From Bacteroidota bacterium (GTDB lineage Bacteria > Bacteroidota > Bacteroidia > Chitinophagales > Chitinophagaceae), in contig JAFDXG010000093.1 in the NCBI GenBank assembly GCA_018268105.1, positions 1 to 37,453 on the forward strand: a stretch of DNA of 37,453 nt. The letters are read 5' to 3'. Position 1 is the first letter of the stretch. The number at the start of each line of letters is the position of its first letter. Shown here in pieces: positions 8,021-17,549 of this stretch. The translations under genes were made by a program, and so were the position numbers. Below the pieces are notes generated by a model. The model did no database searches and was not told where the DNA came from. It saw nothing but the letters and a program-made list of their open reading frames with translations.

Positions 8021-8995
8021 ATGGGTTTATTTGATAAAAGAGTTCAGTACAAGCCATTTGAATACCCGGAGGTACTACAGTTTACATCGGCTATCAACAA
8101 ATCTTTTTGGGTACATTCAGAAGTAGATTTTACTGCAGATATCCAGGATTTTCATGCCCATTTATCTCCGGCGGAACAGAATGCCATAAAAAACAGCCTG
8201 CTGGCTATTGCTCAGGTAGAAGTTGCCGTAAAATCATTTTGGGGCAACCTGTATAATCATTTTCCGAAGCCGGAGTTAAACGGATTGGGAGCCACTTTTG
8301 CTGAGTGCGAATTCAGGCATTCTGAAGCATATTCCCGGTTACTTGAAGTGTTGGGTTATAACAATCAGTTTGTAGAATTGGTAGAAGTGCCGGTAGTGAA
8401 GGAACGAATTGAATATTTATCTTCTGCTTTACAAAATGCAAAATCAACTGATAAAAAAGAATACACGGTTTCATTAATATTATTCAGTTTGTTGATTGAA
8501 AATGTGAGCTTGTTCAGCCAGTTTGCTATCATCCTCGCATTTACCAGGTTTAAAGGACTGATGAAAAACGTCAGCAATATTATTGCATGGACTTCAGTAG
8601 ATGAACAGATTCATGCCAATGCCGGAATTTATCTGGTTAATAAATTAAAGGAAGAATATCCTGAAATATTTACACCTGCCATGATGGAGCATGTAAGGGC
8701 TGTGGTAAAACAGTCTATAGCAACGGAAGAACGTATACTGGAATGGATTTTTAATGCCGGAGATATTGACGTTATCAGCCGCCGCAACCTTACTAATTTT
8801 ATGAAAATGAGGGCCGACGACAGCCTGAAACAAATCGGCTACACTCCCATCTTCAATATCTCATCCGAAGAAAGCTCAAAGATGTTGTGGTTTGAAGAAG
8901 AAGTTTTTTCCAACAGCCTTGATGATTTTTTTGCCAAACGCCCTGTAGAGTACACTAAGTTTGACAAGAGTATCTCTGCCTATGATTTGTTTTAA
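8021..8995 (+). CDS. nrdB: Ribonucleoside-diphosphate reductase, beta subunit
   Basis: Radical-generating small subunit of class I ribonucleotide reductase; with NrdA it makes deoxyribonucleotides in the cytoplasm. The 324 residues match the usual length. The diiron ligands can be read in order: Glu67 (IAQVEVAVKSFWG), Glu97 and His100 (ECEFRHSEAY), Glu160 (LLIENV), Glu195 and His198 (DEQIHA). Tyr104 sits seven residues after Glu97, exactly where the stable tyrosyl radical forms in E. coli NrdB, so this should be a tyrosyl-radical enzyme rather than a Tyr-less type. The first ligand is Glu rather than the Asp of E. coli. The gene precedes nrdA by 40 bp, the reverse of the common order. Identification is firm. 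Confidence 0.97.
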   Translation: MGLFDKRVQYKPFEYPEVLQFTSAINKSFWVHSEVDFTADIQDFHAHLSPAEQNAIKNSLLAIAQVEVAVKSFWGNLYNHFPKPELNGLGATFAECEFRHSEAYSRLLEVLGYNNQFVELVEVPVVKERIEYLSSALQNAKSTDKKEYTVSLILFSLLIENVSLFSQFAIILAFTRFKGLMKNVSNIIAWTSVDEQIHANAGIYLVNKLKEEYPEIFTPAMMEHVRAVVKQSIATEERILEWIFNAGDIDVISRRNLTNFMKMRADDSLKQIGYTPIFNISSEESSKMLWFEEEVFSNSLDDFFAKRPVEYTKFDKSISAYDLF

Positions 8996-9035
8996 AATTT
9001 CCAGCAACCTATATATTACTTTAAAAGCTTATTAA

Positions 9036-10745
9036 ATGACTACACTATTTGCGACTGCGCCTGCCACTTCCGAACAACTTTTTGACATTAACTGCGAACA
9101 GGAAAAATTGTGGTGGAAAAATGAAGAAAGCGAGCAGATTCTCAACAGGGGATATTTATTGAAGGGAGAAACTGTTGAGGGGGCTATTGAACGAATATGT
9201 TCTGCAGCCGCTCAACGATTATATAAGCCTGAACTGAAAGAAGCATTTAAAGAAATGGTTGAGCGTGGCTGGATGAGTTTAAGTTCGCCGGTATGGGCTA
9301 ATATGGGCACGGAAAGAGGCTTGCCTATTTCCTGTTTCAACGTACATATCCCCGATTATATAGAAGGCATTACCCACAAGCTGGGCGAAGTGATCATGCA
9401 GACAAAATTAGGTGGTGGAACTTCGGCTTATTTTGGAGCGCTTCGCGAAAGAGGAAGTGCAGTAACTGACAATGGCAAAAGCAGCGGTGCCGTTAGCTTT
9501 ATGCGGCTCTTTGATACAGCTATGGATACTATATCACAAGGCGGTGTACGCAGGGGTGCTTTTGCCGCATATATGGATATTGATCATGGTGATATTGATG
9601 AATTTCTTTCTATCAAAGATATTGGCCACCCGATTCAGAATCTTTTCTTTGCCGTATGTGTACCCGATTACTGGATGCAGGATATGATTGATGGTGATAT
9701 GAAGAAAAGACAAACCTGGGCCAAAGTATTGGAAAGCCGTCAGCAAAAGGGATTGCCTTACATTTTCTTTACCGACAATGTAAACAGAAATAAACCACAG
9801 GTATATAAAGATCAAAACCTGACTATTCACGCCAGCAACCTGTGCTCAGAAATTATGCTGCCTTCTACCGAAGAGGAATCTTTTATCTGTTGCCTGTCGT
9901 CAATGAACCTTGAGTTGTACGACGAATGGAAAGATACCGATGCGGTTAAACTGGCCATCTTTTTCCTTGATGCAGTGCTGCAGGAATTTATTGCCAAATC
10001 AGAAAATAATCATTACCTGAAAGCCGCAAACACTTTTGCAAAAAGGCACAGGGCTTTAGGATTAGGTGTACTAGGCTGGCATTCCTATCTTCAAAAAAAT
10101 ATGATCCCATTTGAAGGGATGCGGGCCAAGCAGCTTACGGCATCCATCTTCAGTGATATACAGGAAAAATCAAATAAAGCAACCAAAGACCTTGCATGGA
10201 TATACGGTGAACCTGAATTGCTGAAAGGTTACGGAAAAAGAAATACCACCTTACTGGCAATTGCGCCCACTACTTCATCTTCAGCCATACTGGGACAAAC
10301 TTCGCCAGGCATCGAACCCTTCAGCAGCAACTACTATAAAGCCGGGCTTTCGAAAGGAAACTTTATGCGCAAGAATAAATACCTTAAAGAATTGCTGGAG
10401 CAAAAAGGAATTGACAATGAAGACACCTGGCGCAGCATTATGCTCAACCACGGCAGCGTACAGCACCTCAAAGAATTGAGTACCGAAGAAAAAGAAGTGT
10501 TTAAAACATTTAAAGAAATCAGCCAGTTGGAGATTATTCAGCAGGCATCCATTCGGCAGAAATATATTGACCAGTCGCAAAGCCTGAACCTCAATATCCC
10601 ATCAGACGTCCCGGTAAAAGATGTAAACAAATTACTCATTGAAGCCTGGAAACTGGGTATTAAAACATTGTATTACCAGCGCAGCCAGAGTGTATCGAAG
10701 GAGATGGTAACAAGCCTGGTGAGTTGTAAAAGCTGCGAAGCATAA
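9036..10745 (+). CDS. nrdA: Ribonucleoside-diphosphate reductase, alpha subunit
   Basis: Catalytic large subunit of class I ribonucleotide reductase. Key residues are all visible: Cys100 (LPISCFN), the active-site triad Asn268-Cys270-Glu272 in SNLCSEI, Cys286 in CCLSSMNLE, the radical-transfer pair Tyr546-Tyr547 in LYYQRSQ, and the C-terminal redox tail CKSC (Cys564, Cys567). At 569 residues it is much shorter than the roughly 760-residue E. coli form. The N-terminus begins close to the core and no ATP-cone is recognisable, so overall on/off control by ATP/dATP through a cone is probably absent. The substrate-specificity region (LGGGTSAYFG, GGVRRGAFAAYM) is retained. It follows nrdB by 40 bp and very likely shares its transcript. 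Confidence 0.97.
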   Translation: MTTLFATAPATSEQLFDINCEQEKLWWKNEESEQILNRGYLLKGETVEGAIERICSAAAQRLYKPELKEAFKEMVERGWMSLSSPVWANMGTERGLPISCFNVHIPDYIEGITHKLGEVIMQTKLGGGTSAYFGALRERGSAVTDNGKSSGAVSFMRLFDTAMDTISQGGVRRGAFAAYMDIDHGDIDEFLSIKDIGHPIQNLFFAVCVPDYWMQDMIDGDMKKRQTWAKVLESRQQKGLPYIFFTDNVNRNKPQVYKDQNLTIHASNLCSEIMLPSTEEESFICCLSSMNLELYDEWKDTDAVKLAIFFLDAVLQEFIAKSENNHYLKAANTFAKRHRALGLGVLGWHSYLQKNMIPFEGMRAKQLTASIFSDIQEKSNKATKDLAWIYGEPELLKGYGKRNTTLLAIAPTTSSSAILGQTSPGIEPFSSNYYKAGLSKGNFMRKNKYLKELLEQKGIDNEDTWRSIMLNHGSVQHLKELSTEEKEVFKTFKEISQLEIIQQASIRQKYIDQSQSLNLNIPSDVPVKDVNKLLIEAWKLGIKTLYYQRSQSVSKEMVTSLVSCKSCEA

Positions 10746-10798
10746 TATTATTTTTTATTTTCCGGGGTGAGATTTATTTTCTTATAGGTATATTAAAG

Positions 10799-10826
10799 TA
10801 ATGCCAGCCGCAACGGGCTGGCATTA
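10799..10826. terminator. Strong hairpin between convergent nrdA and the T9SS gene
   Basis: Bases 10799-10809 (TAATGCCAGCC) pair perfectly with 10816-10826 (GGCTGGCATTA) across a 6-nt loop, an 11-bp stem. It lies 54 bp after the nrdA stop and 26 bp from the stop of the facing gene, so it could end transcription from both sides. Neither side has a long U-tract, so efficiency is uncertain. Confidence 0.7.
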
Positions 10827-10851
10827 AACATTTGAATACAATATTATTTTT

Positions 10852-11976
10852 CTATCGTTTTACAAATCTCAGGTTTTCTACCCTGCTGCCATACAATAAC
10901 CGCAGATAATATATACCAGAAGGAAGAGTCTGAACCGATATATTTTTTTGATTCATGAATGTAGCCACCACTTTACCTTCCGGATTTATAATTTGTGCTT
11001 TAAATTTATTTTCCTGAGTAGCTATAGAAAGGACATTAACTACAGGATTCGGGAATATAAATGTACGTCCCGAATATTGATACTGTACATTTCTGACAGT
11101 GGAATATTCATACTTACCATCAAGATCCTCCTGTTTGAGCCGGTAAAAGTTAACCCCCATTGCAGGGTTGGCGTCTGTAAACTGGTATTGATAAGTATAT
11201 CCGCTACCTGCTTTTGCAGCCTCTATAAATCCGATTGATTCCCACGAAATACCATTAGAAGACCTTTCTATATAAAATCCCCTGTTGTTAATTTCATCGC
11301 TGGTTTGCCATTTAAGTAAACATCCGGTTGGAACTGATGCGGCAGTAAAAGAAATAAAATTGACAGGAAGCGTAATAGTGGCAGTGAGTGAGAGATTATC
11401 AAAATAACTGTCAATAGAATCTCCGTTATTCGATGTTCCTATCAACCTTATCCGTATCGTTCTTGTGCCTGTAGGGGCAACCCTGTTATCGGTGTACTGC
11501 ACCCATCCGCTGATATTGGTGGTTGTTCCTGTAGAATAAGATGAAAGTACGGTACCGACATTATTTCGGTATTCAACAATTATTTCGGCTCCATCTGGTG
11601 TAGATTGGTTATAAGATTGTGTGTAGCCCGAGAAGCTAACACTGTAGTGACCCGCATCAATATTTGAAGCCTTGGAAGAAACATCAATATCCTGGTACAA
11701 TTCATATTTTTTGCCTGAGCCAGTTGTACCTCCGCAACCAGGGAAAAATAAATAGTTACCACTTTGAGCTGTAGGGAAACCGCTTTGGTTGCCTTGTATA
11801 CCCCAGCCACTGGAAGTATAACAGTTGGTACCTACATTTTGAGCAGTAGTCCAGCCGTTTGATGTAGGTACAGTTTCAGCAGAGGGGTCGGAAATCAGAT
11901 TTTGTGAAATGCCGGTAAGAAATCCCAATACTAATAACAGAGATAATGCAAAACTTTGTAGGTAAATTTTTTTCAT
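10852..11976 (-). CDS. Secreted protein with type IX secretion C-terminal sorting domain
   Basis: A 374-residue exported protein. The N-terminus is a signal peptide (MKKIYLQSFALSLLLVLGFLTGISQ). Residues about 26-200 form a jelly-roll-like region rich in Gly, Ser, Thr and aromatic residues (LISDPSAETVPTSNGW, DSYFDNLSLTATI), suggesting a carbohydrate-binding-type beta sandwich. This is followed by a fibronectin-like stretch (LPVNFISFTAASVPTGCLLKWQTSDEINNRGFYIERS). The last 75 residues are a type A T9SS sorting domain: FIFPNPVVNVLSI, then LPSGIYYLRLLYGSRVENLRFVKR. The protein should pass the outer membrane through the T9SS and be released or attached to the surface. No catalytic motif was seen. 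It has its own gene unit, facing nrdA. Confidence 0.85.
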   Translation of the reverse strand: MKKIYLQSFALSLLLVLGFLTGISQNLISDPSAETVPTSNGWTTAQNVGTNCYTSSGWGIQGNQSGFPTAQSGNYLFFPGCGGTTGSGKKYELYQDIDVSSKASNIDAGHYSVSFSGYTQSYNQSTPDGAEIIVEYRNNVGTVLSSYSTGTTTNISGWVQYTDNRVAPTGTRTIRIRLIGTSNNGDSIDSYFDNLSLTATITLPVNFISFTAASVPTGCLLKWQTSDEINNRGFYIERSSNGISWESIGFIEAAKAGSGYTYQYQFTDANPAMGVNFYRLKQEDLDGKYEYSTVRNVQYQYSGRTFIFPNPVVNVLSIATQENKFKAQIINPEGKVVATFMNQKNISVQTLPSGIYYLRLLYGSRVENLRFVKR

Positions 11977-12396
11977 ATCAGAAAGCTTTAGGTAAATAAT
12001 TGTATAAAAATAGGAAATCTATTAATATTAGCAGGTAAAAACACTTATCAGATTGAATAATCCTGATAAATCAGTATTCACAAGTCTTTAAATCAGAATA
12101 AGCAAACCCATAAGGTCGTTATCTCTTAAAACAAGTATCAGAAAAATCCAGGAGGGTGAGGGATAATAAATTTTCAGACAGGGAAATTATAACACTTCAG
12201 TCAGACCATCTACACACTACATCATCAATAAATCTACCGCATTTCCTAATAACTTATATTCAATGGTTATAAATAATTAAATCAACAAAATGTGTGCCTG
12301 ACTTCTTTTTTTTAACAAGACATTTTTTATTGTCCAATAATGTAACGCTGTACCCTATCAGTTTTTTCTACAACAGAGCAAATAAAGTCAGCATTT
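11977..12396. other. 420-bp AT-rich intergenic region with one hairpin
   Basis: No plausible coding frame. The only clear structure is TTATCAG (12045-12051) paired with CTGATAA (12063-12069), extended inward by three more pairs past a one-base bulge. It lies 70-90 bp upstream of the T9SS gene start and could be an operator or leader structure. No CAAAnnTA (minus-strand -7 word) was found here. The region must also hold the end of the Gfo/Idh/MocA transcript, but no strong terminator was seen. Confidence 0.5.
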
Positions 12397-13476
12397 TTAT
12401 AACCGCACCACCTGCCCGGTTTTTACAGATTCATCGCAGGCAAAAGCAATTCTTAAACTGTTTACCGCGTCTTCCATATGATCGGTAAGATCAGTATTGT
12501 TTACAATAGCATTGAGGAAAAAAAGTTGTTCGCGATTGCAAAGCTCCTGGTGATCGGGTTCATCTTCCAGGTTAATCCAGGTATCATCTTTAAGAAATTT
12601 TTCATTTTTATCAAGATCAGCATGATGAAACCGCAGGGATTCTGTTTTGGTATGCGATTCAATAGAATCAGACTTGCCTTCCCCGCCTGCATTTTTAGCC
12701 ACGATGGATACCGATCCTTTTGGGCCAACAACATCTTTCACAAAAAAAGCGGTTTCACTCATCATTGGGCCCCAGCCGGCTTCGTACCAGCCCACAGAGC
12801 CATCCTCAAATCGAATCTGCAACTGCCCGTAATTGTAATTGCCTGCAGGAATTTCTTCAGTAAGCCTTGCCCCAATAGCGCTTACCTGCACAGGTTTTGA
12901 TCTTACCATCTGGCACATTACATCAATATAATGCACGCCACAATCTACAATTGGACTTAAGCTGTTCATCAGGTTCCGGTGCAGTGTCCACATAGCTCCG
13001 TCACTTTGCTGGTTCAGGTTCATCCTCATTACCAGTGGTTTTCCCAACTCCCGGCTAAGTTGAATAAACCTCTCCCAGGAAGGATGATGACGAAGGATAT
13101 ATCCCACTACTAATTTTTTATTATGTTTGATGGCAGCATCTCTTACCCGCTCCGCTCCTTTTACAGAATCGGCCAATGGTTTTTCAATAAATACATGGCA
13201 GCCTTTTTCTATTGCCATGATGGCATAACTTTCATGTGTATCCGGATATGTGGAGATACATACGGCATCAGGTTTTGTGAGCGCCAATGCTTTTTCATAC
13301 TCATCAAACAATGCATACCCCCCACCCAATTTTTTATTTAAAACTTCTTTGCTGCTACCTCTTGATACCAGCCCGCAAATTTCAAAACCATCTAATGTAT
13401 GATATGCCATTGCATGTGATGCTCCCATATTGCCACAACCCACAACAAGGATTTTTAAATTTTTCATTTGTGTCAT
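12397..13476 (-). CDS. Gfo/Idh/MocA family NAD(P)-dependent oxidoreductase
   Basis: A 359-residue dehydrogenase of the glucose-fructose oxidoreductase/inositol dehydrogenase family, which oxidises or reduces sugars and cyclitols. The N-terminal Rossmann fold begins ILVVGCGNMGASHAMAYHT (GxGxxG), and the family's catalytic motif EKPLA follows near residue 98. The C-terminal domain carries GVHYIDVMCQM with the conserved Asp/His region. There is no signal peptide, so it is probably cytoplasmic. Two in-frame ATGs (13476 and 13467) are possible; the second begins directly at KNLKILVVG. It lies 69 bp downstream of a DUF1080 gene in the same orientation. In known 3-keto-sugar pathways, Gfo/Idh/MocA enzymes make or reduce the 3-keto sugar that DUF1080 proteins process, so a shared pathway is plausible but unproven. 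Confidence 0.9.
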   Translation of the reverse strand: MTQMKNLKILVVGCGNMGASHAMAYHTLDGFEICGLVSRGSSKEVLNKKLGGGYALFDEYEKALALTKPDAVCISTYPDTHESYAIMAIEKGCHVFIEKPLADSVKGAERVRDAAIKHNKKLVVGYILRHHPSWERFIQLSRELGKPLVMRMNLNQQSDGAMWTLHRNLMNSLSPIVDCGVHYIDVMCQMVRSKPVQVSAIGARLTEEIPAGNYNYGQLQIRFEDGSVGWYEAGWGPMMSETAFFVKDVVGPKGSVSIVAKNAGGEGKSDSIESHTKTESLRFHHADLDKNEKFLKDDTWINLEDEPDHQELCNREQLFFLNAIVNNTDLTDHMEDAVNSLRIAFACDESVKTGQVVRL

Positions 13477-13545
13477 ATTGAATAATATTTATTGTTCGTA
13501 ATTCAATTTATAGAAGCGTATTGTCTTTTCAATACTAAAAGAATG

Positions 13546-14376
13546 TTACTTTTCCGGTGAATAAGGCAGGCAGAGAGATAAAGGTGTAAGGTCTACCCGT
13601 CTGTAAAATATTTCTGCACCTTCAGATTGAATCTGTATCCGCCCTTCATTGGGTTTGGAGTGTATTGCATGGTTCACCAGAATACCGTTAAGATAAATGA
13701 ATATCTCATTACCGTGTAAAATACATTCGAGTTTATTCCATTCCCCTACAGGTTTTTCTACATCATTCTTTCCCCTAAATCCTTTCTCATCTTTCCATTC
13801 AGAATCACGTCCATACCAGTTGATTCTGCCACTGTTTACAGTTACCGGGTCGCCATCCGGCTGAAATATAAAAGACCCGTTTTGTTTTTCAGGCGCTACC
13901 AGTGTGGTAAGCAGGTATTTATTGCTTTTGTCTCCCACCACAATAAAATCACCGGTACCACCTTCAATCACATTACATTCTATGGAATACATCCAGGTGC
14001 CATCCCATGCTCCATCCACCCCTTGTGAGTGAAAGAGCAGTCCATTATCACGGGCCTTTCCTGATCGCTCACCATACGTTTTATCGCCCCATTTATATTC
14101 TATCACCAGTTTATAATTTTTGAACTCATTTTTTGTAGTAATACAACCCCACTCCTCCCCCGAAATATGCAGTACCCCATCTTTTACTGTAAATACTTTT
14201 TTAGGATCATTATCCCGCCCTCTGTCTTTGATAAAAGTGTACCAGCCATCCAGGTTTTTCCGGTTAAACAGATGGATGGTGTTATGCTGACTGGTATTTG
14301 TCTGAGCAAAAACCTGATCATCTTTTGCAAATGAAACTAAGACTCCGGTTACAAAAATTATAATATATTTTTTCAT
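13546..14376 (-). CDS. Secreted DUF1080 (3-keto-disaccharide hydrolase-like) protein
   Basis: A 276-residue protein with a signal peptide (MKKYIIIFVTGVLVSF...VFAQ). It has a single DUF1080 domain, seen from TIHLFNRKNLDGWYTFI, through WGDKTYGERSGKARDNGLLFHSQG, to EGRIQIQSEGAEIFYRRVDLTPL. It differs strongly from the DUF1080 protein at 6989, so the two probably act on different substrates. Its ATG shares one base with the TAA of the upstream PVC-type gene (TAATG), which indicates translational coupling. Family members cleave or eliminate 3-keto glycosides, or bind sugars. Being coupled to a secreted redox protein and followed by a Gfo/Idh/MocA gene supports a role in periplasmic sugar oxidation; this is inference. 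Confidence 0.87.
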   Translation of the reverse strand: MKKYIIIFVTGVLVSFAKDDQVFAQTNTSQHNTIHLFNRKNLDGWYTFIKDRGRDNDPKKVFTVKDGVLHISGEEWGCITTKNEFKNYKLVIEYKWGDKTYGERSGKARDNGLLFHSQGVDGAWDGTWMYSIECNVIEGGTGDFIVVGDKSNKYLLTTLVAPEKQNGSFIFQPDGDPVTVNSGRINWYGRDSEWKDEKGFRGKNDVEKPVGEWNKLECILHGNEIFIYLNGILVNHAIHSKPNEGRIQIQSEGAEIFYRRVDLTPLSLCLPYSPEK

Positions 14377-17300
14377 TACTCGTGACTTTTAATTTGTCCC
14401 AATCCATTGGGAAGAGATTCAAGATAGGCGATCAGGTCAGATATTTCCTGAATATTGAATTGCTTCAGCAATCCTGGTGGCATTAGGGAAGTCGTTTCCG
14501 GTTCAAGAGACACAATTTCATTTTTGGGAACACGTACTACTGATCCGGGACCTGTTGCAACAACTATCACATCCGGTAATTGTTCTTTGACAATACCTGA
14601 ATAAGAAGCATTCTTTGTATTTATTTTGGAGGTTTCGTGTTCTCTTGCAAAACTGGCGCTGGGATATAATATTGCTTCAAGAATATCATGCCGCGACCGG
14701 ATTTCACCGATATTGGATAAGTCCGGGCCAAAATCACCACCCTTTCCGCCGACAGCATGACAACTGAAACAAGTAGCCCGACCAAAAAAAAGTTGTCTTC
14801 CTTCTGCCACATCGCCACGGGTAAGTTGCGACTGCAGATTTTCCAATTCAGCTAATCGCGATGCTTGTTTCTGTTTTAAAATATCAATCAAAGCAACAGA
14901 AGCTGTTTGAACTGCTGGCGGATAAGACTCAAACAGTTTTTGCATATCAGTAACTGATAAATTATCAAGCCTGTCTTTAGCATTCAATAATGCAGCTATC
15001 AGTGCTTTTCCGGCCTCCTCACTGTTCCCGCCCTTATAGGCATTTACAAGATCGGGTAAAAGAAAAATATCAGCTTTACCCACCTGCCCGGTAGCTAATG
15101 CAGTTAACTGAGCTTCATTCAATTTTGCCTGTGTTAACAGCCGAGACGCTTCCTGACGAACAGGAGATTCATTCTTAGAATCCAGATATTTTAAGATAAT
15201 TTCAAACTCAGTTGCAGTAAGATTGGGATCGGACATTAAGCGTGCACTCAATGCTTTAAGTCTGAAATCTGCCGGAGATTTAGCATCCTGTAGAATATTA
15301 TTTAGTTCATTATTCAGCACAGCAACCCTTCTTGATTTTATGAGGTTCAATACTTCGGAACGAATTTCATAATCGTTGCTGTGAAGTAAATTGCTAAGCT
15401 GCTTTACCCATGCATCAGGTAGTTTACTCACCTTCGCATTATTGATAACATCCAGTAAAAGTTGCCTCTTCGTCCCTGCAATCTGATTATTATTTAATTG
15501 GGTACCAATAAAATTCTGAATCCGCAGATCAGGTGAAAATTTTATCATCAGGTTGCGTATGGAAACTTCCTGATCTGCAGCAAGTTCAGTATCATTCAGA
15601 TTATTTTTAAGATAATCAAGAACAATACCTGACCAGTCCGGGTGATGCATTGCAACCCATATACCTGTTTGCTGTAATTGTTTATCCTTATTATTTAGAA
15701 ATGAAGCTAAATGATTTTCCTTTAATGGCGAATCTTCCATCTGATCAAGTGCTATTAAAGCAGATTTCCTGGTATTGACAGAACTATCATTTAAAGCACG
15801 TATCAGGGCCCCCGGTGTTTTTAGTGTAATCAATGCGTATATGATGGCATGTTCTATAAACCGATCGCTTACTTTAGAAGATGCTTTTATCAGCGCCCCG
15901 ACTGCTGCGCTGTCACCAATCTGTCCTAATGCAGTTGCAGCCTGTCGCCTCACTGCAGCATCTCCTGCCTGCACAAGTTCCATTAATTTAGATACAGACT
16001 GTTTATCTTTTGACAACCCCAATACCCTGGCAGCTGCTGTACTTACAATAACACTTTTATCATTCAGGCCTTCCCGTATTATATTTATTGCTTCAGGATC
16101 ATTGATCCGATTCAATATAAAAATGGCAGCAGTACGAATTTCCTCATCCTTTGATGTGAGTAAAGCTTTTTTGATTTCCGGTATGGCTGATTGGGCTTTA
16201 ATCACCAATTGTTCAACCGCCTGCTTTTTAACTGCAATGCGCGGATCCATCACATATTGAACCAACTCCCCGGGTTTCATTGCAGCGATATTTAATTTTT
16301 TTCCCCAGGGATCATCAACAGGTGCTGCACCCGTTTTTCGGATACGATAAATTCCTGCTTTCACTTCTTTTTTCGCCACCACAGAAAGCGGGCAACCGGC
16401 AATAAACCAGCCGCCTGTATTAACCACCAGCATGCTGCCATCAGCATCTTCCAGCACATCGGTGGGATGTATATCCGGATTGGAAGATGTCATAAAAGGT
16501 TCGTCTTTGGTTTGATAGGTTGCCCCATCCGGCGTGATGATATGCCGCATAATGCGACCGGTATTGAATTGAGCGCTAAAAAGATTTCCCCTGAAGGAGT
16601 CACCCCAGGCAGATCCTTCATATCGCATCAAACCCGAATGAGCAATCCGTGGCAACTTTGTCATCACCGGCATCAGGTCGCCGGTTAATTTTAATTTATC
16701 ATCTTCTATAACCTGTTCCGGTTTGGGATATACACCACCATAAACCCAATGCATCAGCGCATCGCGAAAGCCATTCATAGGATCGGTAAAATAAGTCATT
16801 GTACCAATCGTTTCCCCACCGGGCATAAAAACCAGTTCCACTGCATTATCAAATCCACCACCGCTTACCGATTCAAGTCCGCTCCCATCAGGTCTGCAGC
16901 GCCATATCCTGGCGCCACCGCCCTTAAGTTCCTTTCCCTCTTTAGTTGTAATATCAAATCCGCGACGTGCATCGGTGAGATATAGCCATCCATCGGGGCC
17001 CATAAATGGGCCGCCAAATGCAGCAGCATTATGATTGAGCACCCATCCCGTGAGCAGTACCTCTCTTTTATCAGCCACACCATCTCCATTCGTATCAGTA
17101 AGCTTTAATAAATCGGGGGCTGAAGCAACATACAGGCTGCCCTGAAAAAAGACTGCCCCTTTAGGATAGGTAAGTGAATCTGCAAAAATGATACTCTTCT
17201 CATATATACCATCTCCATTCACATCTTCCAAAAGCCGGATATGATAAGGTGGTTTTTGAAGATGATTCTCAGTAGAAAAAGTTTCACCGGTAGATTCACA

Positions 17301-17525
17301 TAAAAATAATCTGCCGGTATTATCAAGAGATGCAAACATAGGGAAGGAGATCAAATTTGAATCCACCACCTGTTCTATAGTGAAACCTTCCGGAACATGG
17401 ATATTATGCAATGACGTAACCGGACTATTGCTTTTGCATCCTGTTATTAAAAGCAAAGATACAACCAGGTTCAAAAAAGATTTAAGGCAATGAATACTTG
17501 CAATTATTTCTTGTAACATGCGCAT
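14376..17525 (-). CDS. PVC-type dehydrogenase/HEAT/cytochrome c lipoprotein
   Basis: A large protein (1049 residues) of the type described from Planctomycetes as 'membrane-bound dehydrogenase domain plus haem-binding domain'. The N-terminus is a lipoprotein signal (SLLLITGC, Cys at about residue 30), so it is anchored in a membrane facing the periplasm. Residues about 40-390 form a beta-propeller-like dehydrogenase domain (VPEGFTIEQVV, DVNGDGIYEKS, GPDGWLYLTDARRG, HPTDVLEDADGSMLVVNTGGW). Residues about 410-860 are HEAT-like helical repeats (for example AAVRRQAATALGQIGDSAAVGALIKA). The C-terminal cytochrome c domain has one haem site, CFSCH, near residue 917, and a probable axial Met in SLMPPGLL. 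Soluble quinoprotein dehydrogenases have similar propellers, but the cofactor here cannot be read. It overlaps the DUF1080 start by one base. Confidence 0.9.
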   Translation of the reverse strand: MRMLQEIIASIHCLKSFLNLVVSLLLITGCKSNSPVTSLHNIHVPEGFTIEQVVDSNLISFPMFASLDNTGRLFLCESTGETFSTENHLQKPPYHIRLLEDVNGDGIYEKSIIFADSLTYPKGAVFFQGSLYVASAPDLLKLTDTNGDGVADKREVLLTGWVLNHNAAAFGGPFMGPDGWLYLTDARRGFDITTKEGKELKGGGARIWRCRPDGSGLESVSGGGFDNAVELVFMPGGETIGTMTYFTDPMNGFRDALMHWVYGGVYPKPEQVIEDDKLKLTGDLMPVMTKLPRIAHSGLMRYEGSAWGDSFRGNLFSAQFNTGRIMRHIITPDGATYQTKDEPFMTSSNPDIHPTDVLEDADGSMLVVNTGGWFIAGCPLSVVAKKEVKAGIYRIRKTGAAPVDDPWGKKLNIAAMKPGELVQYVMDPRIAVKKQAVEQLVIKAQSAIPEIKKALLTSKDEEIRTAAIFILNRINDPEAINIIREGLNDKSVIVSTAAARVLGLSKDKQSVSKLMELVQAGDAAVRRQAATALGQIGDSAAVGALIKASSKVSDRFIEHAIIYALITLKTPGALIRALNDSSVNTRKSALIALDQMEDSPLKENHLASFLNNKDKQLQQTGIWVAMHHPDWSGIVLDYLKNNLNDTELAADQEVSIRNLMIKFSPDLRIQNFIGTQLNNNQIAGTKRQLLLDVINNAKVSKLPDAWVKQLSNLLHSNDYEIRSEVLNLIKSRRVAVLNNELNNILQDAKSPADFRLKALSARLMSDPNLTATEFEIILKYLDSKNESPVRQEASRLLTQAKLNEAQLTALATGQVGKADIFLLPDLVNAYKGGNSEEAGKALIAALLNAKDRLDNLSVTDMQKLFESYPPAVQTASVALIDILKQKQASRLAELENLQSQLTRGDVAEGRQLFFGRATCFSCHAVGGKGGDFGPDLSNIGEIRSRHDILEAILYPSASFAREHETSKINTKNASYSGIVKEQLPDVIVVATGPGSVVRVPKNEIVSLEPETTSLMPPGLLKQFNIQEISDLIAYLESLPNGLGQIKSHE

Positions 17526-17549
17526 AAAATATTTTCCAGAAATTATTTT

